From: an uncultured Enorma sp.
Lineage (GTDB): Bacteria; Actinomycetota; Coriobacteriia; Coriobacteriales; Coriobacteriaceae
Assembly (NCBI GenBank): GCA_905210055.1
Contig: CAJLVH010000100.1
Location: 1 to 7,311, forward strand
DNA length: 7,311 bases
Direction: 5' to 3'
Below are positions 1 to 5,609 of the stretch, in pieces (within the stretch, counting starts at the first letter, position 1; every line of letters starts with the position of its first letter). The notes beneath the pieces were generated by a model. That model was not told the DNA's origin, did no database searches, and worked only from the letters and a program-made list of their open reading frames with translations. The translations under genes were made by a program, and so were the position numbers.

Positions 1-315
1 GTCGTCCACGAGCACGATGGTCATGCCGTCGATGCTAAACGGGATGTCGGTGGAATGGACCTCGGGGGACATATGGGTCGCGAAGTCGTCGCGATAGAAG
101 CTGATGTCCAGCTTGCCCAGGGGAACCTTGACCCCCTCGATCTCCTCGATCTTCTCGACGAGCTGCTTGGCAAGCAGGTCGCCGCGTGTCACGATGCCCA
201 CGAGCGCGAGGTTCTCGCAACCTTCATTCCGCTCGAGGATCTCGTGCGCGATGCGCGTAATGGCGCGGTTGATGGCGGTCTCGTCCATGATGACCGCCTT
301 AGGCTTCGTGCCCAT
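1..315 (-). CDS. pyrR: PyrR, pyr operon regulator / uracil phosphoribosyltransferase (3' end cut off by window edge)
   Basis: PyrR is an RNA-binding regulator of pyrimidine biosynthesis genes that senses UMP/UTP against PRPP, and many members also convert uracil plus PRPP to UMP. The visible 105 residues begin MGTKPKAVIMDETAINRAI and continue with the family's helix RIAHEILERN (21-30), the segment VGIVTRGDLLAKQL (39-52), DISFYRDD (70-77) and finally VLVDD (101-105). The last is the start of the PRPP-binding signature, usually VLVDDVLYTGRT, and is where the window stops. The family is about 180 residues long, so roughly 40% is missing. The ATG at 315 has a strong Shine-Dalgarno AAGGAG four bases upstream (320-325). 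The leader carries an attenuator-like structure, consistent with PyrR controlling its own operon. The pyr genes expected downstream lie outside the window. Identification is from sequence motifs and is firm. Confidence 0.95.
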   Translation of the reverse strand, partial: MGTKPKAVIMDETAINRAITRIAHEILERNEGCENLALVGIVTRGDLLAKQLVEKIEEIEGVKVPLGKLDISFYRDDFATHMSPEVHSTDIPFSIDGMTIVLVDD

Positions 316-336
316 CGCACTCCTTCCTCTTATCGA

Positions 337-368
337 TGCCTCCGGGCACACCACGCCCGATCGAGGCA
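337..368 (-). promoter_or_regulatory. Leader hairpin between attenuator and pyrR ribosome binding site
   Basis: Read on the minus strand, TGCCTC (368-363) pairs with GAGGCA (342-337), and inside it CGGGC (359-355) pairs with GCCCG (347-343). The loop is seven bases and there is a three-base bulge. The hairpin starts two bases after the U-tract of the attenuator terminator and ends 11 bases before the Shine-Dalgarno, so it does not hide the ribosome binding site. The 3' half can alternatively fold as TGCC-CGGA-GGCA, a shorter stem. Function unknown; possibilities are mRNA protection after termination read-through or a protein-binding site. The pairing is seen directly, the role is inference. 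Confidence 0.45.
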
Positions 369-370
369 AC

Positions 371-408
371 AAAAAAAAGATGCCCGACCGCCGCGCGGCA
401 CGGACACC
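371..408 (-). terminator. Intrinsic terminator in pyrR leader (attenuator)
   Basis: On the minus strand GGTGTCCG (408-401) pairs over eight positions, two of them G-U, with CGGGCATC (386-379), followed at once by eight T residues (378-371). The apex can extend through TGCC (400-397) with GGCG (392-389) around a GCGC tetraloop, leaving two bases bulged. A GC-rich stem directly abutting a T8 tract, about 55 bases before the pyrR start and downstream of a promoter-like sequence, is the layout of a transcription attenuator. There is no gene between it and the promoter, so it cannot be the end of an upstream gene. Pairing was worked out by hand. Confidence 0.7.
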
Positions 409-464
409 CCGAAGAAGGAACCGGTCGCCTGCAGCGCTTTTGGTATTCCGCAACCAACCGGAAC
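401..464 (-). promoter_or_regulatory. Antiterminator / anti-antiterminator region of pyrR leader
   Basis: Two mutually exclusive helices can be drawn on the minus strand. In the first, GTTCCG (464-459) pairs with CGGAAT (450-445) around an eight-base loop. In the second, CGGAATACC (450-442) pairs with GGTGTCCG (408-401) using one bulged A and one G-U pair. That second helix uses exactly the 5' arm of the terminator at 371-408, so its formation would prevent termination, while the first helix would free that arm. This is the logic of pyr attenuation in Firmicutes, where PyrR-UMP stabilises the anti-antiterminator. The loop strand UCCGGUUGGUU resembles the published PyrR loop consensus (UCCNGNGAGGYU) only in part, so direct PyrR binding here is inference. 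Confidence 0.55.
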
Positions 465-513
465 GTATGTCTTTCCTTGCGGGTATCTCGTACCACGTTT
501 AAAGGTCCTGCCT

Positions 514-522
514 AGTGTAGCA
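514..522 (-). promoter_or_regulatory. Extended -10 promoter of pyrR
   Basis: The minus strand carries TGC-TACACT at 522-514, an extended -10 element (TGn plus a TATAAT-like hexamer with two mismatches). At 17 bases spacing the -35 region reads CGCGCG and has no resemblance to TTGACA, which fits promoters that rely on the extended -10. Transcription would begin near 507 and give a leader of about 190 nt before pyrR. No other good minus-strand hexamer was seen in the gap between pyrR and the tRNA gene. Confidence 0.45.
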
Positions 523-696
523 TGCGTCAGAGCATTCGCGCGCGTGGTTCCCGCCAACGGCAGCATGCGCATAGAAATCCTCGGAGACTGCATATTTGCA
601 TGTGCAGCTGCCCAGATGGAACGAAATGGACAACGCGCTTCGTCGTATCGAACGATTCACCGCAGCAATGTTCTGAGACTTTTTTTCAAATGGTCC
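523..696. other. Divergent intergenic stretch with no gene
   Basis: This part of the gap between pyrR and tRNA-Asn holds no open reading frame with a ribosome binding site or coding character. It contains small GCAT/TGCA palindromes (CTGCA 588-592 with TGCAG 603-607) and a T7 tract at 680-686. The T7 tract has no stem before it and sits just upstream of the tRNA -35, so it could act as an A/T-rich upstream promoter element. Nothing else was recognised. Confidence 0.5.
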
Positions 697-724
697 TTGC
701 CAACGCGCGCGACTTTTGTATACT
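697..724 (+). promoter_or_regulatory. Promoter of tRNA-Asn
   Basis: TTGCCA (697-702) and TATACT (719-724) each differ from the sigma-70-type consensus at one position and are separated by 16 bases. A T7 tract at 680-686 lies just upstream. Transcription would start near 731, about 20 bases before the mature tRNA. The position and near-consensus hexamers fit a strong stable-RNA promoter. Confidence 0.7.
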
Positions 725-750
725 AAGTTCTGTTGCTTGCGAGCAGCCAT

Positions 751-825
751 TCCTCGGTAGCTCAATGGTAGAGCACGCGGCTGTTAACCGCGCTGTTGTA
801 GGTTCGAGTCCTACCCGGGGAGCCA
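751..825 (+). tRNA. tRNA-Asn(GTT)
   Basis: A complete cloverleaf can be drawn. The acceptor stem is TCCTCGG (751-757) with CCGGGGA (815-821). The D arm is GCTC/GAGC (760-774). The anticodon stem CGCGG/CCGCG (776-792) encloses loop CTGTTAA with anticodon GTT at 783-785. The variable loop has five bases, and the T arm is GTAGG/CCTAC (798-814) with loop TTCGAGT. Discriminator base G822 is followed by an encoded CCA (823-825). Anticodon GTT reads AAC and AAU codons, so it inserts asparagine. It stands alone between its own promoter and terminator, oriented away from pyrR and convergent with rpoD. tRNA genes are frequent integration sites, but no integrase or duplicated 3' end is visible here. Confidence 0.97.
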
Positions 826-833
826 TTGTTTAT

Positions 834-867
834 AAAGACCCTGTCAGTCCCCCTGGCAGGGTCTTTT
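834..867 (+). terminator. Terminator of tRNA-Asn
   Basis: AAAGACCCTGTCAG (834-847) pairs with CTGGCAGGGTCTTT (853-866) over 14 positions with one G-U pair and a TCCCC loop, ending in TTTT (864-867). It lies nine bases after the tRNA CCA end. The AAA on the left arm gives a short T run on the other strand too, so it may also stop minus-strand read-through from rpoD. Confidence 0.9.
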
Positions 868-903
868 CGTATGCATCGCGTACGCGCCGAACATCTCTGC
901 AGT

Positions 904-950
904 CTCGCACCAAATCAGGTTCGAGCCGAACGGAAAGGCATCGGTGCGAG
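904..950. repeat. Nested inverted repeat in the tRNA-rpoD gap
   Basis: CTCGCACC (904-911) pairs perfectly with GGTGCGAG (943-950), and inside it GTTCG (919-923) pairs with CGAAC (927-931). There is no T tract after it on either strand, so it is not a normal intrinsic terminator. It lies between two convergent terminators in a stretch with no gene (868-1049). It could be a structured RNA in read-through transcripts or a decayed element; function unknown. Confidence 0.5.
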
Positions 951-960
951 CGTCGAATGC

Positions 961-992
961 AAAGAGGCTTGGGTTCTGAGCGAACCCAAGCC
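961..992 (-). terminator. Terminator of rpoD
   Basis: A perfect 11-bp stem, GGCTTGGGTTC (966-976) with GAACCCAAGCC (982-992), has a five-base loop. On the minus strand it is followed by TCTTT (965-961). It lies 58 bases after the rpoD stop codon and faces the tRNA terminator. The T tract is short, but the stem is strong and the place is right for the end of the dnaG-rpoD transcript. Confidence 0.8.
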
Positions 993-1049
993 GTCTCTAA
1001 AATCATGCACCTACAAGGCACCAATAAAACTGGAATCAAAGCGATCGCG

Positions 1050-2408
1050 CTACATCTCGATATAGTCCTTGAGCTTGCTCGAGCGGCTGGGATGGCGGAG
1101 CTTCGCAAGTGTCTTGCTCTCAATCTGGCGGATGCGCTCGCGGGTCACGCCGAACACGCGGCCGACCTCCTCAAGCGTGCGCGGGTTGCCGTCGACGAGA
1201 CCGAACCGGAGCTCAATGACCTTGCGCTCTCGATCGGCGAGCGAGTCGAGCACCTGCGAGAGCTGCTCCTGCAGCATGGAGAAGCTCGCAGCATCGGGCG
1301 GGACGACCGCCTGCGAATCCTCGATGAAGTCGCCGAGCTGGGAATCCTCTTCCTCGCCGATAGGCGTCTCGAGCGAGACCGGCTCCTGGGAGATCTTCTG
1401 GATCTCGCGCACACGATCCGCGCTGATGCCCATTTCCTCACCGATCTCCTCGGGAGTTGGGTCGCGACCGAGATCCTGCAGCAGCTGGCGCTGGACGCGC
1501 ACGAGCTTGTTGATCGTCTCGACCATGTGCACCGGGATGCGGATGGTGCGCGCCTGATCGGCGATCGCGCGCGTGATCGCCTGGCGAATCCACCACGTCG
1601 CATACGTGGAGAATTTGAAGCCCTTCTCGTAGTCGAACTTCTCGACAGCACGGATAAGGCCGAGGTTACCCTCTTGGATGAGGTCGAGGAAGAGCATGCC
1701 GCGTCCCACATAGCGTTTCGCGATGGAGACGACGAGACGGAGGTTCGCGCTGATGAGCGCCTGTTTCGCCTCAAGACCCACTTGCTCGACGCGAGAGAGG
1801 CGGCGCATCTCGGCGCGCGTGAGCGAAAGCTCGCCACGATCCGCGGCCTCGAGCTTATCCGTTGCGTCGAGACCAGCCTCGATCTTCATGGCAAGGTCGA
1901 CCTCGTCTGCAGCGGTGAGCAGGTCAACCTTACCGATCTCCTTGAGGTACATGCGCACGGGGTCACCGGTGAGCATGACGGTCGAAGCATCGATACCGCG
2001 TACGCGCGAACGCGAGCGCGAGGTGCGTGCCCGTGATTTCTTCTTGCGCGCGGAGCCCATCTCGGACTCAGCGATCTTGGCGACCTTGATGTCGTGATCC
2101 TCGATGCTCTCGTCATCCAAATCGTCATCGAGGTCATCGACGCCGAGCGCGTCCTCATCGTCGGCATCGGCGACGTCATCGACATCCATGGGAAGGTCGT
2201 CGTCGCCGTCAACCTGCGAGGTCACCTCGATACCGCGATCTCGAAGCGAGGTATAGATAGAACTAAGCTGTGCATCGTCTACATCGACGTCTTTCAGGAC
2301 GACCTGGATCTCGTCCTCGGAAACAGACCCGGACACCGAGCCCCTATCGACCAACGTATTGATGTAAGCCTCGAGCTCGATACCTGTATGCTCGGTCTTT
2401 TTCGGCAC
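1050..2408 (-). CDS. rpoD: Primary RNA polymerase sigma factor RpoD/SigA
   Basis: This is the housekeeping sigma factor that directs RNA polymerase to -35/-10 promoters. The 452 residues show a region 1.1-like N-terminus (about 10-65), an Asp/Glu-rich stretch (67-106), and a short Lys/Arg/Ser-rich stretch (119-138). Region 1.2 follows from DPVRMYLKEIGKVDLLT (149-165). Region 2 includes LRLVVSIAKRYVGRG (223-237), LDLIQEGNLGLIRAVEKFD (241-259) and the promoter-melting and -10 part TYATWWIRQAITRAI (268-282). Region 3 follows, then region 4 with LEEVGRVFGVTRERIRQIE (412-430), the -35-binding helix-turn-helix, and the usual HPSR...LKDYIE end. The full set of regions including 1.1 marks a group 1 sigma. 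The start is GTG at 2408 with GGGAG five bases upstream. It follows dnaG by 155 bp, which holds its own promoter-like elements. Confidence 0.98.
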   Translation of the reverse strand: MPKKTEHTGIELEAYINTLVDRGSVSGSVSEDEIQVVLKDVDVDDAQLSSIYTSLRDRGIEVTSQVDGDDDLPMDVDDVADADDEDALGVDDLDDDLDDESIEDHDIKVAKIAESEMGSARKKKSRARTSRSRSRVRGIDASTVMLTGDPVRMYLKEIGKVDLLTAADEVDLAMKIEAGLDATDKLEAADRGELSLTRAEMRRLSRVEQVGLEAKQALISANLRLVVSIAKRYVGRGMLFLDLIQEGNLGLIRAVEKFDYEKGFKFSTYATWWIRQAITRAIADQARTIRIPVHMVETINKLVRVQRQLLQDLGRDPTPEEIGEEMGISADRVREIQKISQEPVSLETPIGEEEDSQLGDFIEDSQAVVPPDAASFSMLQEQLSQVLDSLADRERKVIELRFGLVDGNPRTLEEVGRVFGVTRERIRQIESKTLAKLRHPSRSSKLKDYIEM

Positions 2409-2424
2409 AGAAGCTCCCTTCCTT

Positions 2425-2437
2425 AGTCCACGGGACT
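2425..2437 (-). repeat. Small hairpin next to the rpoD ribosome binding site
   Basis: AGTCC (minus 2437-2433) and GGACT (2429-2425) can form a five-bp stem with a three-base loop, immediately before the purine-rich Shine-Dalgarno AAGGAAGGGAG (2424-2414). It lies in the expected rpoD mRNA leader and could affect ribosome access. It is short and may be chance. Confidence 0.3.
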
Positions 2438-2441
2438 CATT

Positions 2442-2462
2442 ACTTTAACACAGCTCACTATA
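2442..2462 (-). promoter_or_regulatory. Candidate rpoD promoter(s)
   Basis: Two -10-like hexamers precede rpoD on the minus strand: TATAGT (2462-2457) and an extended -10, TGT-TAAAGT (2450-2442). Neither has a good TTGACA-like -35 at 16-18 bases. Their start sites would lie near 2450 and 2435, giving leaders of about 41 and 27 nt. The 155-bp gap after dnaG and these elements suggest local transcription of the sigma gene in addition to read-through from dnaG. Confidence 0.4.
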
Positions 2463-2475
2463 CCCAATACGTGGG
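2463..2475. repeat. CCCA-N5-TGGG dyad upstream of rpoD -10
   Basis: CCCA (2463-2466) and TGGG (2472-2475) form a small dyad whose edge touches the TATAGT element at 2457-2462. A regulator binding here would block that promoter, so it is a possible operator. Four-base arms are weak evidence. Confidence 0.25.
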
Positions 2476-2486
2476 AATATGAAGCA

Positions 2487-2519
2487 TCAGAATATATTTC
2501 TGACTGGACAAATTCAGAA
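2487..2519. promoter_or_regulatory. Repeated TCAGAA/TTCTGA half-sites upstream of rpoD
   Basis: TCAGAA (2487-2492), TTCTGA (2498-2503) and TCAGAA (2514-2519) are three perfect copies of one six-base half-site in alternating orientation, separated by 5 and 10 bases. The first pair makes a 17-bp dyad with an A/T core. On RNA the middle copy could pair with either neighbour. There is no T tract, so it does not look like a dnaG terminator. It sits upstream of the -10 elements of rpoD, a usual place for an activator or repressor site. Regulator unknown. Confidence 0.4.
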
Positions 2520-2563
2520 GGGCTACTGTCTGTTACGCGGCATCTTTACCTCGGCATTCGCAC

Positions 2564-4606
2564 CTATTCGGTAACGAAGGGATCCGCGATGCCGCCGACG
2601 GCCTGCTGCAGCTCGCGCTGGCGGGCAGCGAACTGCGTCGCCTGGATGGTGAGGGCACGGCGCTCGTCATGACTAAGCGAACGGTCTTGCCGCAACCGCG
2701 CCTGCACGGCACGAAGACGACGTTGCACGGTATAGAGTTCAAGCGTGTTAATGAGAAACTCGATATTCGCCTTCGCGGAATGCTTGCTCGTGGAGGAGAT
2801 GAGTCCGCTCGAGACAAGCTGGGGAGCCTCGGGGCACACGGCGAGCACAGCGGCCATGGCATCGGAAGCGCTCGTCCCCTCGGGCGTGGCGAGCACGGCC
2901 CACGCGATAGATTCATGTCGGGGATCGACCCAATCGATCTCGGTAATGCGCTCAGCGAAGGGGCGGAACGAATCTGGCGCGCTTGTGAGCATCGTGAGCA
3001 GCTCCCGCTCGCAGGCGAGCGCGCGGCGCTCAAGATCGCTCAACACCATGGGCGACGCAGGGGAGGCAGCGTACGCTGCCCCATCGGCACGCTCGGACTG
3101 CACGGCACCCGCATTCGCCCCCATATCGGCGACATCGTAACCATATGCGTCATCGGGGACGTAATCGTACGGAACATCACCGATGGCAGGATCGACAGGG
3201 GCGCTCGCGAGCGCGCTCCCCGAGGCAGGTCGGGTCAAGGCGCTGCGCGCACCGGGCTTGCCCGCACCCCGCGACGCCGCCTCGCGCATCTGCTCCCTGC
3301 GGCGTGCGTTCGCCTCCTCTCCGGCGACGGTGCGGAACACGCGCTGCGCGGCGCTGCGTACGGTATCGACGTCGATCTGCAGCCTATCGGCGATCTGCAT
3401 ATAGTAAGAGTCCACCAGGTAGCTCGAACGGAGCGGGTAGATGAGGCGGCACGCGTCGTCGAGTGCGGCGGCGCGGCCGCCCGGCGTGGAGATGTCGCTG
3501 CGTGCCTCGAGCTTGCGGAACACGAAGTCCATGAGCGGCTCTGCGGCACCCAACAGTTCTCGCAGCGCGTCTCCACCGTTCGCGGTGATGTACTCCATGG
3601 GATCCATGCCGTCGGGCAGCACCACGCAGCGCAAATCGACCGTGCTCTGCTCGATGAACTGGATCGCGCGTTCAGCAGCCTTCTGTCCGGCGGCGTCGCC
3701 GTCGAACAGGTAGACGATCTGCTTCGCGAACCGCGAAAGCGTCTTCACATGGTGCTCGGTGAGCGCGGTGCCGAGCGTGGCGACCACGTTTCCGATCCCC
3801 GCCTCATGACAGGCGATAGCGTCGGTAAACCCCTCGACCACCACCGCCTGCGCCGCAGCGACGATATGCTCCTTCGCCCAGTTGAACGCGTAGAGGTTCC
3901 GCTTCTTGTGAAAGACGCTCGTCTCGGCGGTGTTAAGGTACTTCGGCTGACCATCGCCCATGATACGCCCGCCGAACGCAATGCATGCACCCCGCTCATC
4001 GAAGATAGGGAACATCACGCGCTCGTAGAATCGGTCGGCAAGGTTGCCGCGGTCGCGCCGAATGGCGACGTTCGCGTCGATCATCTCCTGGGCGGTAAAC
4101 CCTTTCGAAGACAGATGCGCAACGAGCGCTCCCCTGCCCGGCGCGTACCCGAGCCGGTATTTGCGGCACACATCGGAGCCCATCGAGCGCGAGGAGAAAT
4201 AGGTACGAGGACGGTCGTCGCGGCCGCGCATGAGCTGCAAATGGTAGAAATTCGAAGTCTCCTCGCACACGTCGATGATGCGGGAGCGCTTGGTGCCACG
4301 ACGGACACCGACGTTCGAATCCTCGATCTCGATACCTGCCCGGTCTGCGAGATACCGGATCGCCTCCGGAAACGAGAGGTTCTCACGCTTCATGATGTAA
4401 CTGAAGCAGTCGCCGCCCTCACCGCAGCCGAAACAATGCCATACCTGGGTCGCCGGAATCACATGGAACGACGGCGTCTTCTCACCATGGAAGGGACAGC
4501 ATCCCCACAGGTCCTGACCGCGGGGTTTCAGCGGGACGGTCTCCTGCACGAGCGCCACGAGGTCGGTCGCCGCGCGCACGCGGTTCTTGTCCTCCTCAGA
4601 GATCAT
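2564..4606 (-). CDS. dnaG: DNA primase DnaG
   Basis: DnaG makes the short RNA primers for lagging-strand synthesis and works with the replicative helicase DnaB. Numbering from the ATG at 4606 (680 residues), the N-terminal zinc-binding domain has C37-PF-H40 and C58-FG-C61. The RNA polymerase core follows with RVMFPIFDERGACIAFGGR (197-215) and PKYLNTAETSVFHK (221-234). The TOPRIM catalytic residues are E258 in VVVEGFTD and D302/D304 in LFDGDAAG. A low-complexity linker (about 428-520, rich in Ala, Gly, Ser, Asp and Tyr) separates the core from a helical C-terminal domain where DnaB binds. The N-terminus MISEEDKNRVRAATDLVALV matches the family, so ATG 4606 is preferred. A TTG at 4630, preceded by AAGGA at a five-base spacing, would add eight residues. 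Either start overlaps the end of ribF, implying translational coupling. Confidence 0.97.
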   Translation of the reverse strand: MISEEDKNRVRAATDLVALVQETVPLKPRGQDLWGCCPFHGEKTPSFHVIPATQVWHCFGCGEGGDCFSYIMKRENLSFPEAIRYLADRAGIEIEDSNVGVRRGTKRSRIIDVCEETSNFYHLQLMRGRDDRPRTYFSSRSMGSDVCRKYRLGYAPGRGALVAHLSSKGFTAQEMIDANVAIRRDRGNLADRFYERVMFPIFDERGACIAFGGRIMGDGQPKYLNTAETSVFHKKRNLYAFNWAKEHIVAAAQAVVVEGFTDAIACHEAGIGNVVATLGTALTEHHVKTLSRFAKQIVYLFDGDAAGQKAAERAIQFIEQSTVDLRCVVLPDGMDPMEYITANGGDALRELLGAAEPLMDFVFRKLEARSDISTPGGRAAALDDACRLIYPLRSSYLVDSYYMQIADRLQIDVDTVRSAAQRVFRTVAGEEANARRREQMREAASRGAGKPGARSALTRPASGSALASAPVDPAIGDVPYDYVPDDAYGYDVADMGANAGAVQSERADGAAYAASPASPMVLSDLERRALACERELLTMLTSAPDSFRPFAERITEIDWVDPRHESIAWAVLATPEGTSASDAMAAVLAVCPEAPQLVSSGLISSTSKHSAKANIEFLINTLELYTVQRRLRAVQARLRQDRSLSHDERRALTIQATQFAARQRELQQAVGGIADPFVTE

Positions 4607-5609
4607 CGAGCGCCACCCCGCTTTCGCCAAACTCGTCCTTCACGCTATCGATATTATCGAGCACCGTCCGGACAAGTTCGTCGACCGACGAGAACTTCAC
4701 AAGGCCGCGAAGCCGACGCGCGAACACAAGCGAGATGTCATGGCCGTACACATCGCCGGAAAAGCCGATGAGATGTGCCTCGAGCGACGCCGATTTTGGG
4801 CGATCACGAAAGGTGGGCGGCACGCCAACATTGATCGCCGCCGGCCACACGCTGCCCTCGACAAGGGCGAGACCGCTGTAAACGCCCTCCTTGGGAAGCT
4901 GGATACCATGAGGCACCTCAACGTTCGCCGTGGGGAATCCCATGCTCGTTCCCTCACCGCGGCCAGACCGGATGCGCCCACGCACAAGATACCTGCGGCC
5001 AAGCTCGACTTCAGCCTGCGCAAGCTCGCCTTCGGCGATATGCTCTCGGATATGCGTGGCAGACACCACCTCACCGTCGCAACTTACGAGCTCGTGACCG
5101 GCAAGCGCGATGCCATGCTCGGCACACCACCCCTGCATGATGGTCACCGTAGATGCCCCGTGATGCCCGAGGCGAAAGTCGCTCCCCACATGGATTGCGC
5201 GGACGTCGCAGGCAGCGAGCAGCACCTTCGAGAAAAACGCAGCATGATCGAGCCTCGAGAGCTCGGGCGTGAAGGGTATGACGAGCACCGCGTCCACACC
5301 GGAGCGGGCGAGAAGCGAAAGACGGTCATCGTGCGTCGTAAGCTTGAGCGCGGGGCACGTCGACACCACGGTGTCGGGATCGGGATCGAACGTCACCGCT
5401 ACGGTGCGCCAGCCATGCAGCCGACCGTCGGCGACGGCGGAATCGATGAGCGAGCGATGACCGAGGTGCACGCCGTCGAAGGCACCGATCACGGTCACCA
5501 CGGGTTCAAGCGTGGAAAGGCACCCGGGCTCCCATGCCATGATAGGTGCCGCAAGTGCACCCGGCGCGGAGACGAGGAAATCGCGTCGGAGCTCCACCGC
5601 ATCCGGCAT
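4596..5609 (-). CDS. ribF: Bifunctional riboflavin kinase / FAD synthetase RibF
   Basis: RibF phosphorylates riboflavin to FMN and adenylates FMN to FAD in the cytoplasm. Numbering from the ATG at 5609 (337 residues), the N-terminal nucleotidyltransferase domain has VIGAFDGVHLGH (40-51), the ATP-binding GxFDGxHxGH signature, then VGSDFRLGHH (141-150) and SATHIREHI (183-191). The C-terminal flavokinase domain has GRGEGTSMGFPTAN (216-229), GVYSG (242-246), INVGVPPTF (259-267) and SLEAHL (275-280), whose Glu is the expected catalytic base. Both domains look intact. The start ATG overlaps the truB stop as TGATG. A GTG one codon upstream (5612) is possible and sits at a better distance from GAGGGGG (5626-5620). 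About 36 residues precede the nucleotidyltransferase core, somewhat more than usual. It ends inside the start of dnaG. Confidence 0.96.
   Translation of the reverse strand: MPDAVELRRDFLVSAPGALAAPIMAWEPGCLSTLEPVVTVIGAFDGVHLGHRSLIDSAVADGRLHGWRTVAVTFDPDPDTVVSTCPALKLTTHDDRLSLLARSGVDAVLVIPFTPELSRLDHAAFFSKVLLAACDVRAIHVGSDFRLGHHGASTVTIMQGWCAEHGIALAGHELVSCDGEVVSATHIREHIAEGELAQAEVELGRRYLVRGRIRSGRGEGTSMGFPTANVEVPHGIQLPKEGVYSGLALVEGSVWPAAINVGVPPTFRDRPKSASLEAHLIGFSGDVYGHDISLVFARRLRGLVKFSSVDELVRTVLDNIDSVKDEFGESGVALDDL

Noticed and set aside
680..686. T7 tract as a terminator
   Set aside because: No stem precedes it on the plus strand and no gene ends there. An A/T-rich element upstream of the tRNA promoter is more likely.
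751..825. tRNA-Asn as an integration site of a mobile element
   Set aside because: No integrase, no repeat of the tRNA 3' end and no foreign-looking genes are visible; flanking genes are conserved housekeeping genes.
871..1065. Small plus-strand frame after the tRNA terminator
   Set aside because: No ribosome binding site, it runs through the rpoD terminator stem, and it overlaps the end of rpoD. The composition is not protein-like.
522..2036. Long plus-strand reading frame of 504 residues
   Set aside because: It crosses the tRNA gene and its terminator and runs antisense to rpoD. It is a by-product of GC-rich codons, with no ribosome binding site and no recognisable domain.
2506..2511. TTGTCC as a -35 box for rpoD on the minus strand
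   Set aside because: At 17 bases spacing the partner hexamer reads GATGCT, which does not resemble a -10 element.
2669..4771. Plus-strand reading frame of 700 residues, longer than dnaG itself
   Set aside because: Fully antisense to dnaG and the end of ribF, rich in His and Arg as expected for a reverse-strand shadow, and the dnaG motifs on the other strand are unambiguous.
5136..5185. RibF segment GSDFRLGHHGAST differing from the more familiar FRFGxxRxGD form
   Set aside because: This loop is variable in the family, and both domains are otherwise intact, so it is not evidence of lost activity.
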